Below, piece by piece: positions 1-5,755 of a stretch of DNA of 8,866 nucleotides. The position numbers were made by a program, and so were the translations under genes. The first letter of the stretch is position 1; every line of letters begins with the position of its first letter. Location of the stretch: the NCBI GenBank assembly GCA_958424475.1, contig CATZTY010000027.1, positions 1 to 8,866 on the forward strand. The letters run 5' to 3'. The notes beneath the pieces are model-generated. The model saw nothing but the letters and a program-made list of their open reading frames with translations. It was not told where the DNA came from and made no database searches. Source of the DNA: an uncultured Collinsella sp. (GTDB lineage: Bacteria > Actinomycetota > Coriobacteriia > Coriobacteriales > Coriobacteriaceae).

Positions 1-1
1 C

Positions 2-376
2 ACCGACGCCGAGATGGCCGAGCTCGAGTTTGCCTGGAAGGTCTGCAAGGGCGTCAAGTCCAACGCCATCCTGGTCTCCAAGGGTAAGGCCGGCATTGGC
101 ATGGGCCCGGGTCAGCCCAACCGCGTTGACTCTGCACTGCTTGCCTGCGAGCGCGCCGAGGACTTCTGCGAGCGCGAGGGCGTGGAGAAGGGCGGCTTTG
201 CCTGTGCAAGCGACGCGTTCTTCCCGTTCCGCGACAACGTCGACGTGCTTGCCGCGCACGGCGTGACCTGCATCATCCAGCCCGGCGGCTCCAAGCGCGA
301 CGACGAGAGCGTCCAGGCCTGCAACGAGCATGGCATTGCGATGGTCTTCACGGGGGCCAGGCATTTTAGGCACTAA
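2..376 (+). CDS. purH: Bifunctional AICAR formyltransferase/IMP cyclohydrolase, C-terminal part (5' end outside window)
   Basis: This is the last 124 codons of PurH, which performs the final two steps of de novo purine synthesis in the cytosol: formyl transfer from 10-formyl-THF to AICAR, then ring closure to IMP. Only the end of the AICAR transformylase domain is present. The visible family signatures, in order, are [11 protein letters not shown], the [15 protein letters not shown] segment, [10 protein letters not shown], the [16 protein letters not shown] stretch, and the family's usual C-terminus ending [11 protein letters not shown]. The frame is open from base 2 and ends at TAA 374-376. 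The roughly 400 N-terminal residues, including the cyclohydrolase domain, lie upstream of the window. No gene follows closely, and a structured region and a terminator come next, so purH is probably the last gene of its transcript. Identification is by recognised conserved motifs and is very secure. Confidence 0.97.
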   Translation, partial: TDAEMAELEFAWKVCKGVKSNAILVSKGKAGIGMGPGQPNRVDSALLACERAEDFCEREGVEKGGFACASDAFFPFRDNVDVLAAHGVTCIIQPGGSKRDDESVQACNEHGIAMVFTGARHFRH

Positions 377-380
377 TATC

Positions 381-408
381 GTTACGCGGTTTTACCAAAC
401 CGCGTAAC
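381..408. repeat. Perfect 12-bp inverted repeat, 4-nt loop
   Basis: GTTACGCGGTTT (381-392) and AAACCGCGTAAC (397-408) are exact reverse complements around the loop TACC. It starts 4 nt after the purH stop. No T-run follows, so it is not a typical intrinsic terminator. It may be a 3'-end stabilising hairpin or the edge of the palindromic element that follows. Confidence 0.75.
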
Positions 409-421
409 TGCTCGACGCTGC

Positions 422-545
422 GCCGGACCCAAGCACCTCATCTCGCCGCTCAAACCGTCGCTCGCGTACAGAAGTACGCGTCGCTCCTCTTTCGCGGCGA
501 CCATAGGTACTTGGGTCCGGCTCGCTGGCTTATGCTCCACCAGCG
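422..545. repeat. Large nested palindrome plus flanking small hairpin
   Basis: Three stems nest concentrically. The outer stem is GCCGGACCCAAG (422-433) with CTTGGGTCCGGC (510-521), extended by ACCT (435-438) with AGGT (505-508) after one mismatch. The middle stem is TCGCCGC (443-449) with GCGGCGA (494-500). The inner stem is CGCGTAC (463-469) with GTACGCG (474-480) around the loop AGAA. A further hairpin, CGCTGG (523-528) with CCAGCG (540-545), follows directly. No open frame of merit and no T-tract accompany it. Possible identities are a repeated extragenic palindrome, a MITE-like relic or a structured RNA. Copy number elsewhere in the genome cannot be judged here. Confidence 0.7.
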
Positions 546-578
546 GTATTGGCTCGCCCCGAACTAAAGCTATCTATT

Positions 579-612
579 GCCGTCCGTGCCGGTTGGTGCG
601 GGCGGCTTTTTT
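579..612 (+). terminator. Intrinsic terminator downstream of purH
   Basis: The arms GCCGTCCGTGCC (579-590) and GGTGCGGGCGGC (595-606) pair over all 12 positions, counting three G-U pairs, around the loop GGTT. Six Ts follow (607-612). It lies about 200 nt after purH and only 42 nt before the next start codon, so it insulates that gene from purH readthrough. Confidence 0.85.
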
Positions 613-621
613 GGGTATAAC
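593..621 (+). promoter_or_regulatory. Candidate promoter overlapping the terminator
   Basis: A -35-like TTGGTG (593-598) is separated by exactly 17 nt from a good -10, TATAAC (616-621). The -35 lies in the loop and right arm of the terminator hairpin. The predicted start near 628 gives a leader of about 26 nt to the ATG at 654. The -35 is weak and no other evidence exists. Confidence 0.4.
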
Positions 622-653
622 GGTGCGGTGTATGTTTTTGAGAAAGGTTGGAT

Positions 654-1364
654 ATGGCCGTTGTGGATGATGCCGAGCTGTTTGGCAATGCCGAGGATCA
701 GCGTGCGTACGAGGACTTTTGCGCCAATCAGGAGGCGGTCGAGAAGTTTACGCTCGACAAGCCCGCGCTTGTCTGCCGTTGGCGCATGTCCAACAAAAAG
801 GTGCCCATGCTCAACCGTCACATTCGCGCACTGTCCGAGCGCCTGGTGCAGGGCGAGCCGCTTACCCATAACATGCTCAGCTGGGCCAAGCAACACGTTG
901 AGTGGTCGCTTGCCGAGGGTGATTACACCGCACACGACGGCGTGCTCATGCTGGTGATCGACATCAACGGCAACGCCGCCATGACGGTGGGGGAGTACGA
1001 GCCGCTCGCCGATACGTCGGCCAAGGCGCTGTGCGCCCGCTCCGCCGAGGCCCGCTCCGAGGCCGACGAAACCGGCGTGGCACCCGAGCTGCTTGCTGCC
1101 GTCAACAACGGCGAGCTTGCCTTTGTGGCGCCGGCGGACGAGTGCCTGTGCGGTACGGCGACGCTCATCGAGCAGCTGGCCCAGACCAAGGGCATCCCGG
1201 TCACGCGCGTAGATATTCCCGCGCAGCTTAAGGGCGCGCTGTTTCTGGTGAGCGACGAGCACGGCGTGGTTCCCGCAACCGAGACGGACGCCACCGAGGC
1301 CGACGCCGCCACGGTCGCCTTCTTCGCCGAAGGCTACGAAAAGCTCCGCGCCCGCCGCTCCTAA
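654..1364 (+). CDS. Protein of unknown function, faintly class IV aminotransferase-like
   Basis: I do not recognise this 236-residue protein with confidence. It has no signal peptide or membrane segment and is probably cytosolic. The start was set at ATG 654 because AGAAAGG (641-647) sits 6 nt upstream; a TTG at 648 is in frame but overlaps the ribosome site spacing. Some segments recall the class IV PLP aminotransferase layout. LNRHIRALSERLV (about 53-65) resembles the HxxRL helix of the small domain. The segment at about 164-207 (CLCGTATLIEQLAQTKGIPV, then the stretch ending DEHGVVPA) resembles the C-terminal GITR...GI.V.er...G..PV region. The central dG.v.E..N.F block that carries much of the PLP site is not visible, and the only candidate lysine there is K124. 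It is shorter than usual (236 against about 270-310), so it may be a degenerate homologue or unrelated. It has its own candidate promoter and is convergent with the next gene, 18 nt away. Confidence 0.85.
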   Translation: MAVVDDAELFGNAEDQRAYEDFCANQEAVEKFTLDKPALVCRWRMSNKKVPMLNRHIRALSERLVQGEPLTHNMLSWAKQHVEWSLAEGDYTAHDGVLMLVIDINGNAAMTVGEYEPLADTSAKALCARSAEARSEADETGVAPELLAAVNNGELAFVAPADECLCGTATLIEQLAQTKGIPVTRVDIPAQLKGALFLVSDEHGVVPATETDATEADAATVAFFAEGYEKLRARRS

Positions 1365-1382
1365 CCTCAAGGCGGGGCGGGC

Positions 1383-2339
1383 TTACTGAAGCGAGCGAGC
1401 GCGTTCGATGGCGTAGGCGAGCGACAGCTGCTCCATCTCCGGGGCGCATTTGTAGCTCAGCCCGGTGAGAGCTGTCACCTTATCGAGGCGATATCGAATC
1501 GTGTTCGGGTGCTGGCTGGTCTGCTTGGCGGTTTGCTCGATACGTCGGTCGTTCTCGATGAATGCGGCGAGCGTGGATTCCAACTCACTGCCATGCTCGC
1601 TGTCGTGCTCGCGTATCGGCGAGAGAATCGCCTCCGAGAACGACCGCATCTCCGGGGTTTCCGCAAAAGGCATCACGGTTCTCAGGATGCCGAGCTGCGC
1701 ATAGCGGATGGGGCCCTCGGCTCGTTGACAAGATAGGCGCTGTGCGTAAATCGCCTGAGAGATCGCCTGCGCCACCGCCTCGTCTCCAAACAGAATATCG
1801 CTGATGCCGAGCCCTTCCGCTCCGCCATCGATACCGCTAGTCTCGATGAGCTCCGTGAGCGCCTGCACGATTCGCTCCACATCGAGCGTCTGCTCCGAGT
1901 CACTTGTCGCTACGAATAACAAACCTCCGTCATAGGGTGCCAGCATGTTGTGGCATCCGGCGAGGGTCGATTTTGCGCAGAGACGTTCGATTTGCAAAAA
2001 CGTACGCGGGTCGAGGGGCTCTGCAAACGATGCGAACAGGGCGACCGCTTCGTCCAGAAATGACGGGTTGAGGCCTCGGATGCGTCGGCAGACGGACTCG
2101 GGCGATGCGTCTGTCCTCAGGGCATCGATCTCGCGCTGCGCGAAGTCGATGGACGCGAGCTGCTCGATATGCCGTTTGACCTCATAGATGACGCTGTCAA
2201 AGAACAGTGAGTCGTCGGTCGTGAGAAAGACCGGGTAGTGCCGCGCGTTGGCGTAGCGGATGGCCTGGTCGGGAATCGGGATGTGCAGGACGTTTTTGAT
2301 GATAAGGCCGCTCGTCCCCTTGGCGACGAGGTATTTCAC
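1383..2339 (-). CDS. PucR/CdaR-family transcriptional regulator, main open frame
   Basis: This 318-codon frame (GTG 2339, stop at 1383-1385) encodes a cytosolic activator-type regulator. The C-terminus has the PucR/CdaR helix-turn-helix (about residues 253-293), including IEQTAKQTSQ and the hallmark HPNTIRYRL at 277-285. The N-terminus, KYLVAKGTSGLIIK followed by PVFLTTDDSLFFDSV, is the second half of the PucR N-terminal ligand-sensing domain. The GTG has no visible ribosome site. The frame stays open upstream of it to about 2460, encoding plausible domain sequence (SPDEIVLSTFLYAKDDPYLI) but no start codon. The true start appears to be ATG 2500 in another frame, so the gene looks frameshifted (see the next entry). 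It is divergent from the cyclodeaminase/aminotransferase operon, the usual arrangement for a local regulator, which makes that operon its likely target. The family is sure. Whether this copy is active is uncertain. Confidence 0.85.
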   Translation of the reverse strand: MKYLVAKGTSGLIIKNVLHIPIPDQAIRYANARHYPVFLTTDDSLFFDSVIYEVKRHIEQLASIDFAQREIDALRTDASPESVCRRIRGLNPSFLDEAVALFASFAEPLDPRTFLQIERLCAKSTLAGCHNMLAPYDGGLLFVATSDSEQTLDVERIVQALTELIETSGIDGGAEGLGISDILFGDEAVAQAISQAIYAQRLSCQRAEGPIRYAQLGILRTVMPFAETPEMRSFSEAILSPIREHDSEHGSELESTLAAFIENDRRIEQTAKQTSQHPNTIRYRLDKVTALTGLSYKCAPEMEQLSLAYAIERARSLQ

Positions 2340-2500
2340 GGCTTCAGTGATGAGGTATGGGTCGTCCTTCGCATAGAGGAAGGTGCTGAGGACGATCTCG
2401 TCTGGACTGAAGTTGACGCGCTGGTATTTGTTCTTGAGCCGGCGATTAGACGAACCGACCCCTCATATTCCCGTGAGAAGTCCGAGATGGTGTATAGCAT
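2336..2500 (-). pseudogene. Displaced N-terminal fragment of the PucR-type regulator (apparent frameshift)
   Basis: From ATG 2500 the minus strand reads MLYTISDFSREYEGSVRLIAG, a typical start for a PucR N-terminal domain (TI.D......G...iAG). A ribosome site, AAGGTG (2508-2513), sits 7 nt upstream. The family resemblance stops after IAG(S), near 2440. The frame then runs nonsensically to TGA at 2336-2338. The other minus frame takes up the domain at RLKNKYQRVNFSPDEIV. Adding one base (or removing two) near 2435-2445 would join the two into a single protein of about 372 residues. No slippery heptamer is visible, so programmed slippage is unlikely. The choices are a real inactivating indel or a sequencing/assembly error. 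Confidence 0.7.
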
Positions 2501-2510
2501 CAACATCACC

Positions 2511-2526
2511 TTGTAAATTACTACAA
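2511..2526. promoter_or_regulatory. Short palindrome beside the regulator's ribosome site, possible operator
   Basis: TTGTA (2511-2515) and TACAA (2522-2526) form an imperfect dyad in the AT-rich divergent intergenic region, overlapping the upstream edge of the regulator's AAGGTG. Its position would suit autoregulation, but arms this short can arise by chance. Confidence 0.25.
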
Positions 2527-2653
2527 TAAGTACAGGTATAAATAGGATAATCGCACATCCATATGCAGTTGATGCGAGAAATAATTCAAATACCTGCTGA
2601 TAGAACGAAAAATCAAATTGAGAATCGTTGTAGATTCCAACAAGAAATGATCC

Positions 2654-2682
2654 TTGGCGGCATCGTTACTAAACCGTACAGT
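2654..2682 (+). promoter_or_regulatory. Candidate promoter of the cyclodeaminase/aminotransferase operon
   Basis: TTGGCG (2654-2659), a 17-nt spacer and TACAGT (2677-2682) approximate -35/-10 boxes, giving a leader of roughly 29 nt. About 20 nt upstream lies a dyad, GAATC (2622-2626)/GATTC (2633-2637), that could serve a regulator. The whole intergenic stretch 2501-2714 is clearly AT-richer than its surroundings and contains no gene. Confidence 0.35.
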
Positions 2683-2717
2683 GAAGCAACGTAAAACTTT
2701 CGCTGAGAGGAGCGATG

Positions 2718-3749
2718 ATGGGGCAGATGGTGGTGCTTTCGGCCGAGGAAGTTTCCAAGGTGCTGACGATCGAGGATGTAATCGCTGCCGTGGAGGAGGC
2801 ATATCGCCAGAAGGCAACGGGCAAGGGTGTTGCGTGGCCGATGGTATATGAGCAGTTCGAACCCGGCGTGGCCGATATGGATATCCGCTCGGGCGAGTTG
2901 GCGGGAAGCGGCCTCTTCGGTCTCAAGCTCACTGCGTGGTTCTCTCAGAATCCTAAAAAGGAGTTGCCCGAGATCTTTGGCACCACGCTGCTGTGCGACA
3001 ACGCGACGGGCGAGCCGCTGGCGCTGCTTAATGCCTCCGCCGTCACTGGGCTTCGCACCGGTGCCGCCGCTGCGCTCGGTGCCAAATGGCTGGCTCGGGC
3101 GGATGCGTCCAAACTGCTTGTTGTGGGTGCCGGCCATATGAGCACCTACATGGTGGCGGGCGTGCTCGCCGCCTGTCCCAAGGTGGGCGAGGTCAAGGTA
3201 TGGGAGCCGGTTTCCGATGCCGCGCCCGAGGCTCGCGTCGAGCGCATGCGAGACGAGGTCGCCCATATCTTGGGCGCCTGCGAGCATGCTCGCGAGGCAT
3301 CCACTTATTCCATCGAGGCGACGGCCAACGGCCAAGGTGCCGCGGCAGAGGCCGACATCATCGTGACGATCACGCCGGCGACCAAGCCCATCATCCCCGA
3401 TGCATGGGTGCGCCCCGGTACGCATATCTCCTGCGTCGGTGCCGACATGCCCGGCAAGCAGGAGCTCGCCTCGGCGCTTGTCGCCCGTGCCGCTGTTTAC
3501 GTCGACGACCGCGAGCAATCGGTCGCGTCCGGTGAGCTGGAGATTCCGGTTGCCGAGGGTGCCATCACGCCCGAGGACATCAAAGCGGAGCTCGGCGAAG
3601 TCATCGCCGGCACGGCTACGGGGCGTTCGGATGACGAGCAGGTGACGGTGTTCGATACGTCGGGCATCGCCGTTCAGGACCTTTCGGCATCGAAAATCGC
3701 CTACGACCGCGCCGTCGAGGCGGGGCTGGGTACCGTGGTGGAGCTGTAA
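2718..3749 (+). CDS. Ornithine cyclodeaminase/mu-crystallin family protein
   Basis: This is a cytosolic NAD(P)-binding enzyme of the OCD/mu-crystallin family, whose members include ornithine cyclodeaminase, alanine dehydrogenase and ketimine (pyrroline/piperideine-2-carboxylate) reductases. In 343 residues (family usual 310-360) I see the substrate-side lysine K70 in LFGLKLTAW, the TGLRTGAAAALG motif with R113, the Rossmann loop VVGAGHMSTYM (G137-A-G139), and the VGADMPGKQEL motif whose D243 corresponds to the catalytic Asp of ornithine cyclodeaminase. The residues are consistent with an active enzyme, but the substrate cannot be told from them. ATG 2718 is preferred over ATG 2715 because AGAGGAG (2706-2712) is then 5 nt away rather than 2. 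It is the first gene of an operon, 24 nt before the aminotransferase, and is divergent from the PucR-type regulator. The family is certain; calling it simply ornithine cyclodeaminase would overreach. Confidence 0.93.
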   Translation: MGQMVVLSAEEVSKVLTIEDVIAAVEEAYRQKATGKGVAWPMVYEQFEPGVADMDIRSGELAGSGLFGLKLTAWFSQNPKKELPEIFGTTLLCDNATGEPLALLNASAVTGLRTGAAAALGAKWLARADASKLLVVGAGHMSTYMVAGVLAACPKVGEVKVWEPVSDAAPEARVERMRDEVAHILGACEHAREASTYSIEATANGQGAAAEADIIVTITPATKPIIPDAWVRPGTHISCVGADMPGKQELASALVARAAVYVDDREQSVASGELEIPVAEGAITPEDIKAELGEVIAGTATGRSDDEQVTVFDTSGIAVQDLSASKIAYDRAVEAGLGTVVEL

Positions 3750-3773
3750 GAAAGTCAAGGAAAGGAAACGACA

Positions 3774-4904
3774 ATGCAGATCAAGGATTTTGCCGTCGAG
3801 CAGTGGATGAACGAGTGGGAGACCAAGTGCACCCACAACGTTGCGGAGACGTGCGTCTACTCCCTCACGCTCGACCAGCTGTTCGAGCTTACGAACACCG
3901 ACAAGAAGGCGTGGCTCGATAGCCTGTGCTCGCGCCGATTCACCTACGGAGACATCGAGGGACAGCCCGGCTTTCTCGAGGGGGTCGCGCGTCTCTATAA
4001 GACGGTTGAGCCCGGGCATATCGTGCCCACGCACGGCGCGACCGGTGCCAACTCCCTAGTAATTTCCACGCTCGTCGAACCGGGCGATCACGTAGTCTCC
4101 GTCAAGCCCACCTACCAGCAGCTTTACTCGATTCCCGAGATGTGCGGTGCGAAGGTCGATATCCTTCAGCTCGATCGCAAGAACGGCTACCACGTCGACG
4201 TCGACGCGCTCGATGCCCTGGTGACCGACGATACCAAGCTCATCTGCATCAATAACCCGGACAACCCCACGGGCGCCCTGCTCGACACCGATACCCTCAA
4301 GGCGATTGTCGAGGTTGCGCGCAAACACGACGCGTGGCTGCTCTGCGACGAGGTCTATCGTCTGCTTACTCAGACGGATGAATACTGCGAGTCCGTGATC
4401 GACCTGTACGACAAGGCCGTCGTCACCGCATCCATGTCCAAGGTCTGGTCGTTCGCCGGCCTGCGTCTGGGCTGGGCGGTCACCAAGAGCCCGGAACTTC
4501 GTCGCGCGCTGCTCTCGCATCGCGACTACAACCTGATTTCCGCCGGCATATTCAGCGAGACGGTGGCGGAGCTGATTCTGGGCAACGCTTCCGTGATCCT
4601 TGAGCGCAGCCGTCGCATCGTCCGTCAGAACCTTGCTGTTCTGGAGAAGTGGGTCGAGAGCGAGCCGCACCTGTCGTTTGTCAAGCCCGAGGCGGGTACC
4701 ACCGCGCTCGTGTATTACGACTACGATATCGACTCTAGGACGTTCTGCATCGACATGATTAAGAAGTCCGGCGCGCTCGTCACCCCGGGCGATTGTTTCG
4801 AGGAGCCCAAGAGCATGCGCATCGGCTATGCATACTCCGATAACACCGACGACCTGCAGAAGGGCCTGGATGCAATCTCTGCGTACATGCGTACGCTCGA
4901 GTAG
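3774..4904 (+). CDS. PLP-dependent class I/II aminotransferase
   Basis: This 376-residue fold-type I aminotransferase is of typical family length. Visible cofactor-site motifs are NNPDNPTG (160-167), DEVYR with D192 and Y195, SMSK with the Schiff-base lysine K223, the GLRLGW segment with R231, and the likely substrate-carboxylate arginine R349 in SMRIGYAY. The N-terminus (VEQWMNEWE, then NVAETCVYSLTLDQL, FTYGDIEGQPG and PTYQQLYSIPE) places it in a branch I associate with capreomycidine-synthase-like and related amino-acid aminotransferases rather than classical AspC. AAGGA (3762-3766) lies 7 nt before the ATG. It is the second gene of the operon with the OCD-family enzyme and is followed by a strong terminator. 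The pair suggests amino-acid conversion in which the aminotransferase makes a keto acid that can cyclise and be reduced by its partner. The substrate is unknown. Confidence 0.94.
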   Translation: MQIKDFAVEQWMNEWETKCTHNVAETCVYSLTLDQLFELTNTDKKAWLDSLCSRRFTYGDIEGQPGFLEGVARLYKTVEPGHIVPTHGATGANSLVISTLVEPGDHVVSVKPTYQQLYSIPEMCGAKVDILQLDRKNGYHVDVDALDALVTDDTKLICINNPDNPTGALLDTDTLKAIVEVARKHDAWLLCDEVYRLLTQTDEYCESVIDLYDKAVVTASMSKVWSFAGLRLGWAVTKSPELRRALLSHRDYNLISAGIFSETVAELILGNASVILERSRRIVRQNLAVLEKWVESEPHLSFVKPEAGTTALVYYDYDIDSRTFCIDMIKKSGALVTPGDCFEEPKSMRIGYAYSDNTDDLQKGLDAISAYMRTLE

Positions 4905-4924
4905 AGGCTCGGGGTCGAAGTGAT

Positions 4925-4963
4925 GGGGCCGATCGGTTTAGGACCGGTCGGCCCCTATTTTCT
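4925..4963 (+). terminator. Intrinsic terminator of the cyclodeaminase/aminotransferase operon
   Basis: GGGGCCGATCGGT (4925-4937) pairs with ACCGGTCGGCCCC (4943-4955), with one G-U pair and a 5-nt loop, and is followed by TATTTTCT. It begins 20 nt after the aminotransferase stop and separates this operon from the two-component genes. Confidence 0.9.
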
Positions 4964-4997
4964 CTCAAGGCTACCGAACACTTTTGTCATATTAGGT

Positions 4998-5031
4998 GCC
5001 CACGGGGTCGCATCGCTGCGACGCCGTGGGC
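4998..5031. repeat. Two-tier hairpin upstream of the response regulator
   Basis: GCCCACGG (4998-5005) pairs with CCGTGGGC (5024-5031), and inside it GTCGCA (5007-5012) pairs with TGCGAC (5017-5022) around TCGC. One G/G mismatch separates the tiers. No T-run follows. It sits between a -35-like TTGTCA (4984-4989) and a -10-like CATAAT (5031-5036), which at 41 nt apart cannot be one ordinary promoter. It may be a leader hairpin or a protein-binding dyad. Confidence 0.65.
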
Positions 5032-5074
5032 ATAATGGTGTGGAAGGTGCAAGTTACGCGAAATGGGAGGACAC

Positions 5075-5746
5075 ATGGCGCTGATCTATGTCGTTGAGGA
5101 CGACGAGCCCATTCGTCGTGAGCTTGTCGACATCCTTGCCCGCGCCGGGTTTGAGACCGAGGCCTGCGAATCGTTTGAGCACGTCTCGCGCGATATTCTC
5201 GCCGCCGCGCCCGACCTGGTGCTGCTCGACCTCACACTTCCCGTCAAGGACGGCCAGCATATCTGCCATGAGGTTCGCCGCGAATCCGAGGTTCCCATCA
5301 TCGTCCTCACGTCGCGCGCGACCGAGATTGACGAGGTCATGGCCATGACGCTCGGCGCGGATGACTTTGTTCCCAAGCCCTACAGCGCGCGCGTGCTCGT
5401 GGCGCGCATCAACGCACTGCTGCGTCGCACCGCGGCGGCGGGCGAGCGCAGCACACTTGTCCACAAGGGCCTGGAGCTCGATCTCGCTCGCTCCATGGTC
5501 ACCAACATGCAAACCGGCATCAGTACCGAGCTCACCAAAAACGAGCTGCGTATCCTCTCGCTGCTTCTGAGCCGTGCGGGCAAGATCGTCTCGCGCTCGG
5601 CCATCATGCAGGACCTGTGGGACTCCGACGCCTTCGTGGACGACAATACGCTCACCGTTAACATCAACCGCCTGCGCACCACGCTCGAAAAAATCGGCAT
5701 CAAGGGGTATTTGACGACGCACCGCGGCCAGGGCTATTCGGTCTAG
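5075..5746 (+). CDS. OmpR/PhoB-family response regulator
   Basis: This is a 223-residue cytosolic DNA-binding response regulator that takes phosphate from the kinase encoded next. The receiver domain (about 1-118) has the acidic pair D9/D10, the phosphoacceptor D52 in LLDLTLPVKDG, the switch residue T79 in IIVLTSRA and the invariant K101 in DDFVPKPY. The winged-helix effector domain (about 128-223) has TELTKNELRILSLLLSRAG, then DNTLTVNINRLRTTLEKIG and the wing RGQGYSV. ATG 5075 was chosen because GGGAGG (5065-5070) lies 4 nt upstream; the in-frame ATG 5063 lacks a site and overlaps it. The kinase start follows the stop after 9 nt, so the two are co-transcribed. Its pairing with a BceS-like kinase suggests a BceR/GraR-type role in envelope stress, which is an inference. 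No ABC transporter target is seen nearby. Confidence 0.95.
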   Translation: MALIYVVEDDEPIRRELVDILARAGFETEACESFEHVSRDILAAAPDLVLLDLTLPVKDGQHICHEVRRESEVPIIVLTSRATEIDEVMAMTLGADDFVPKPYSARVLVARINALLRRTAAAGERSTLVHKGLELDLARSMVTNMQTGISTELTKNELRILSLLLSRAGKIVSRSAIMQDLWDSDAFVDDNTLTVNINRLRTTLEKIGIKGYLTTHRGQGYSV

Positions 5747-5755
5747 GGGCCGGCT

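Noticed and set aside
570..1370. 266-codon minus-strand open frame
   Set aside because: Antisense to the 654-1364 gene, which has a good ribosome site and candidate promoter. The minus frame has no ribosome site and overlaps the plus-strand terminator.
1351..1376. CCCGCC/GGCGGG hairpin between the convergent genes at 1364 and 1383
   Set aside because: Only 6 bp with a 14-nt loop, overlapping a stop codon and lacking a T-run; too weak to call a terminator.
2238..2516. 92-codon plus-strand ORF
   Set aside because: Opposite the N-terminal part of the PucR-type regulator, where the minus-strand frames carry recognisable domain sequence.
2613..4034. 473-codon minus-strand open frame
   Set aside because: Antisense to the OCD-family gene and the start of the aminotransferase. 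It is rich in His/Arg/Gly typical of shadow frames and has no domain signature.
5063..5074. Upstream ATG adding MGGH to the response regulator
   Set aside because: The ribosome site GGGAGG lies inside this extension and fits ATG 5075. Receiver domains begin just before the IYVVEDDE strand.
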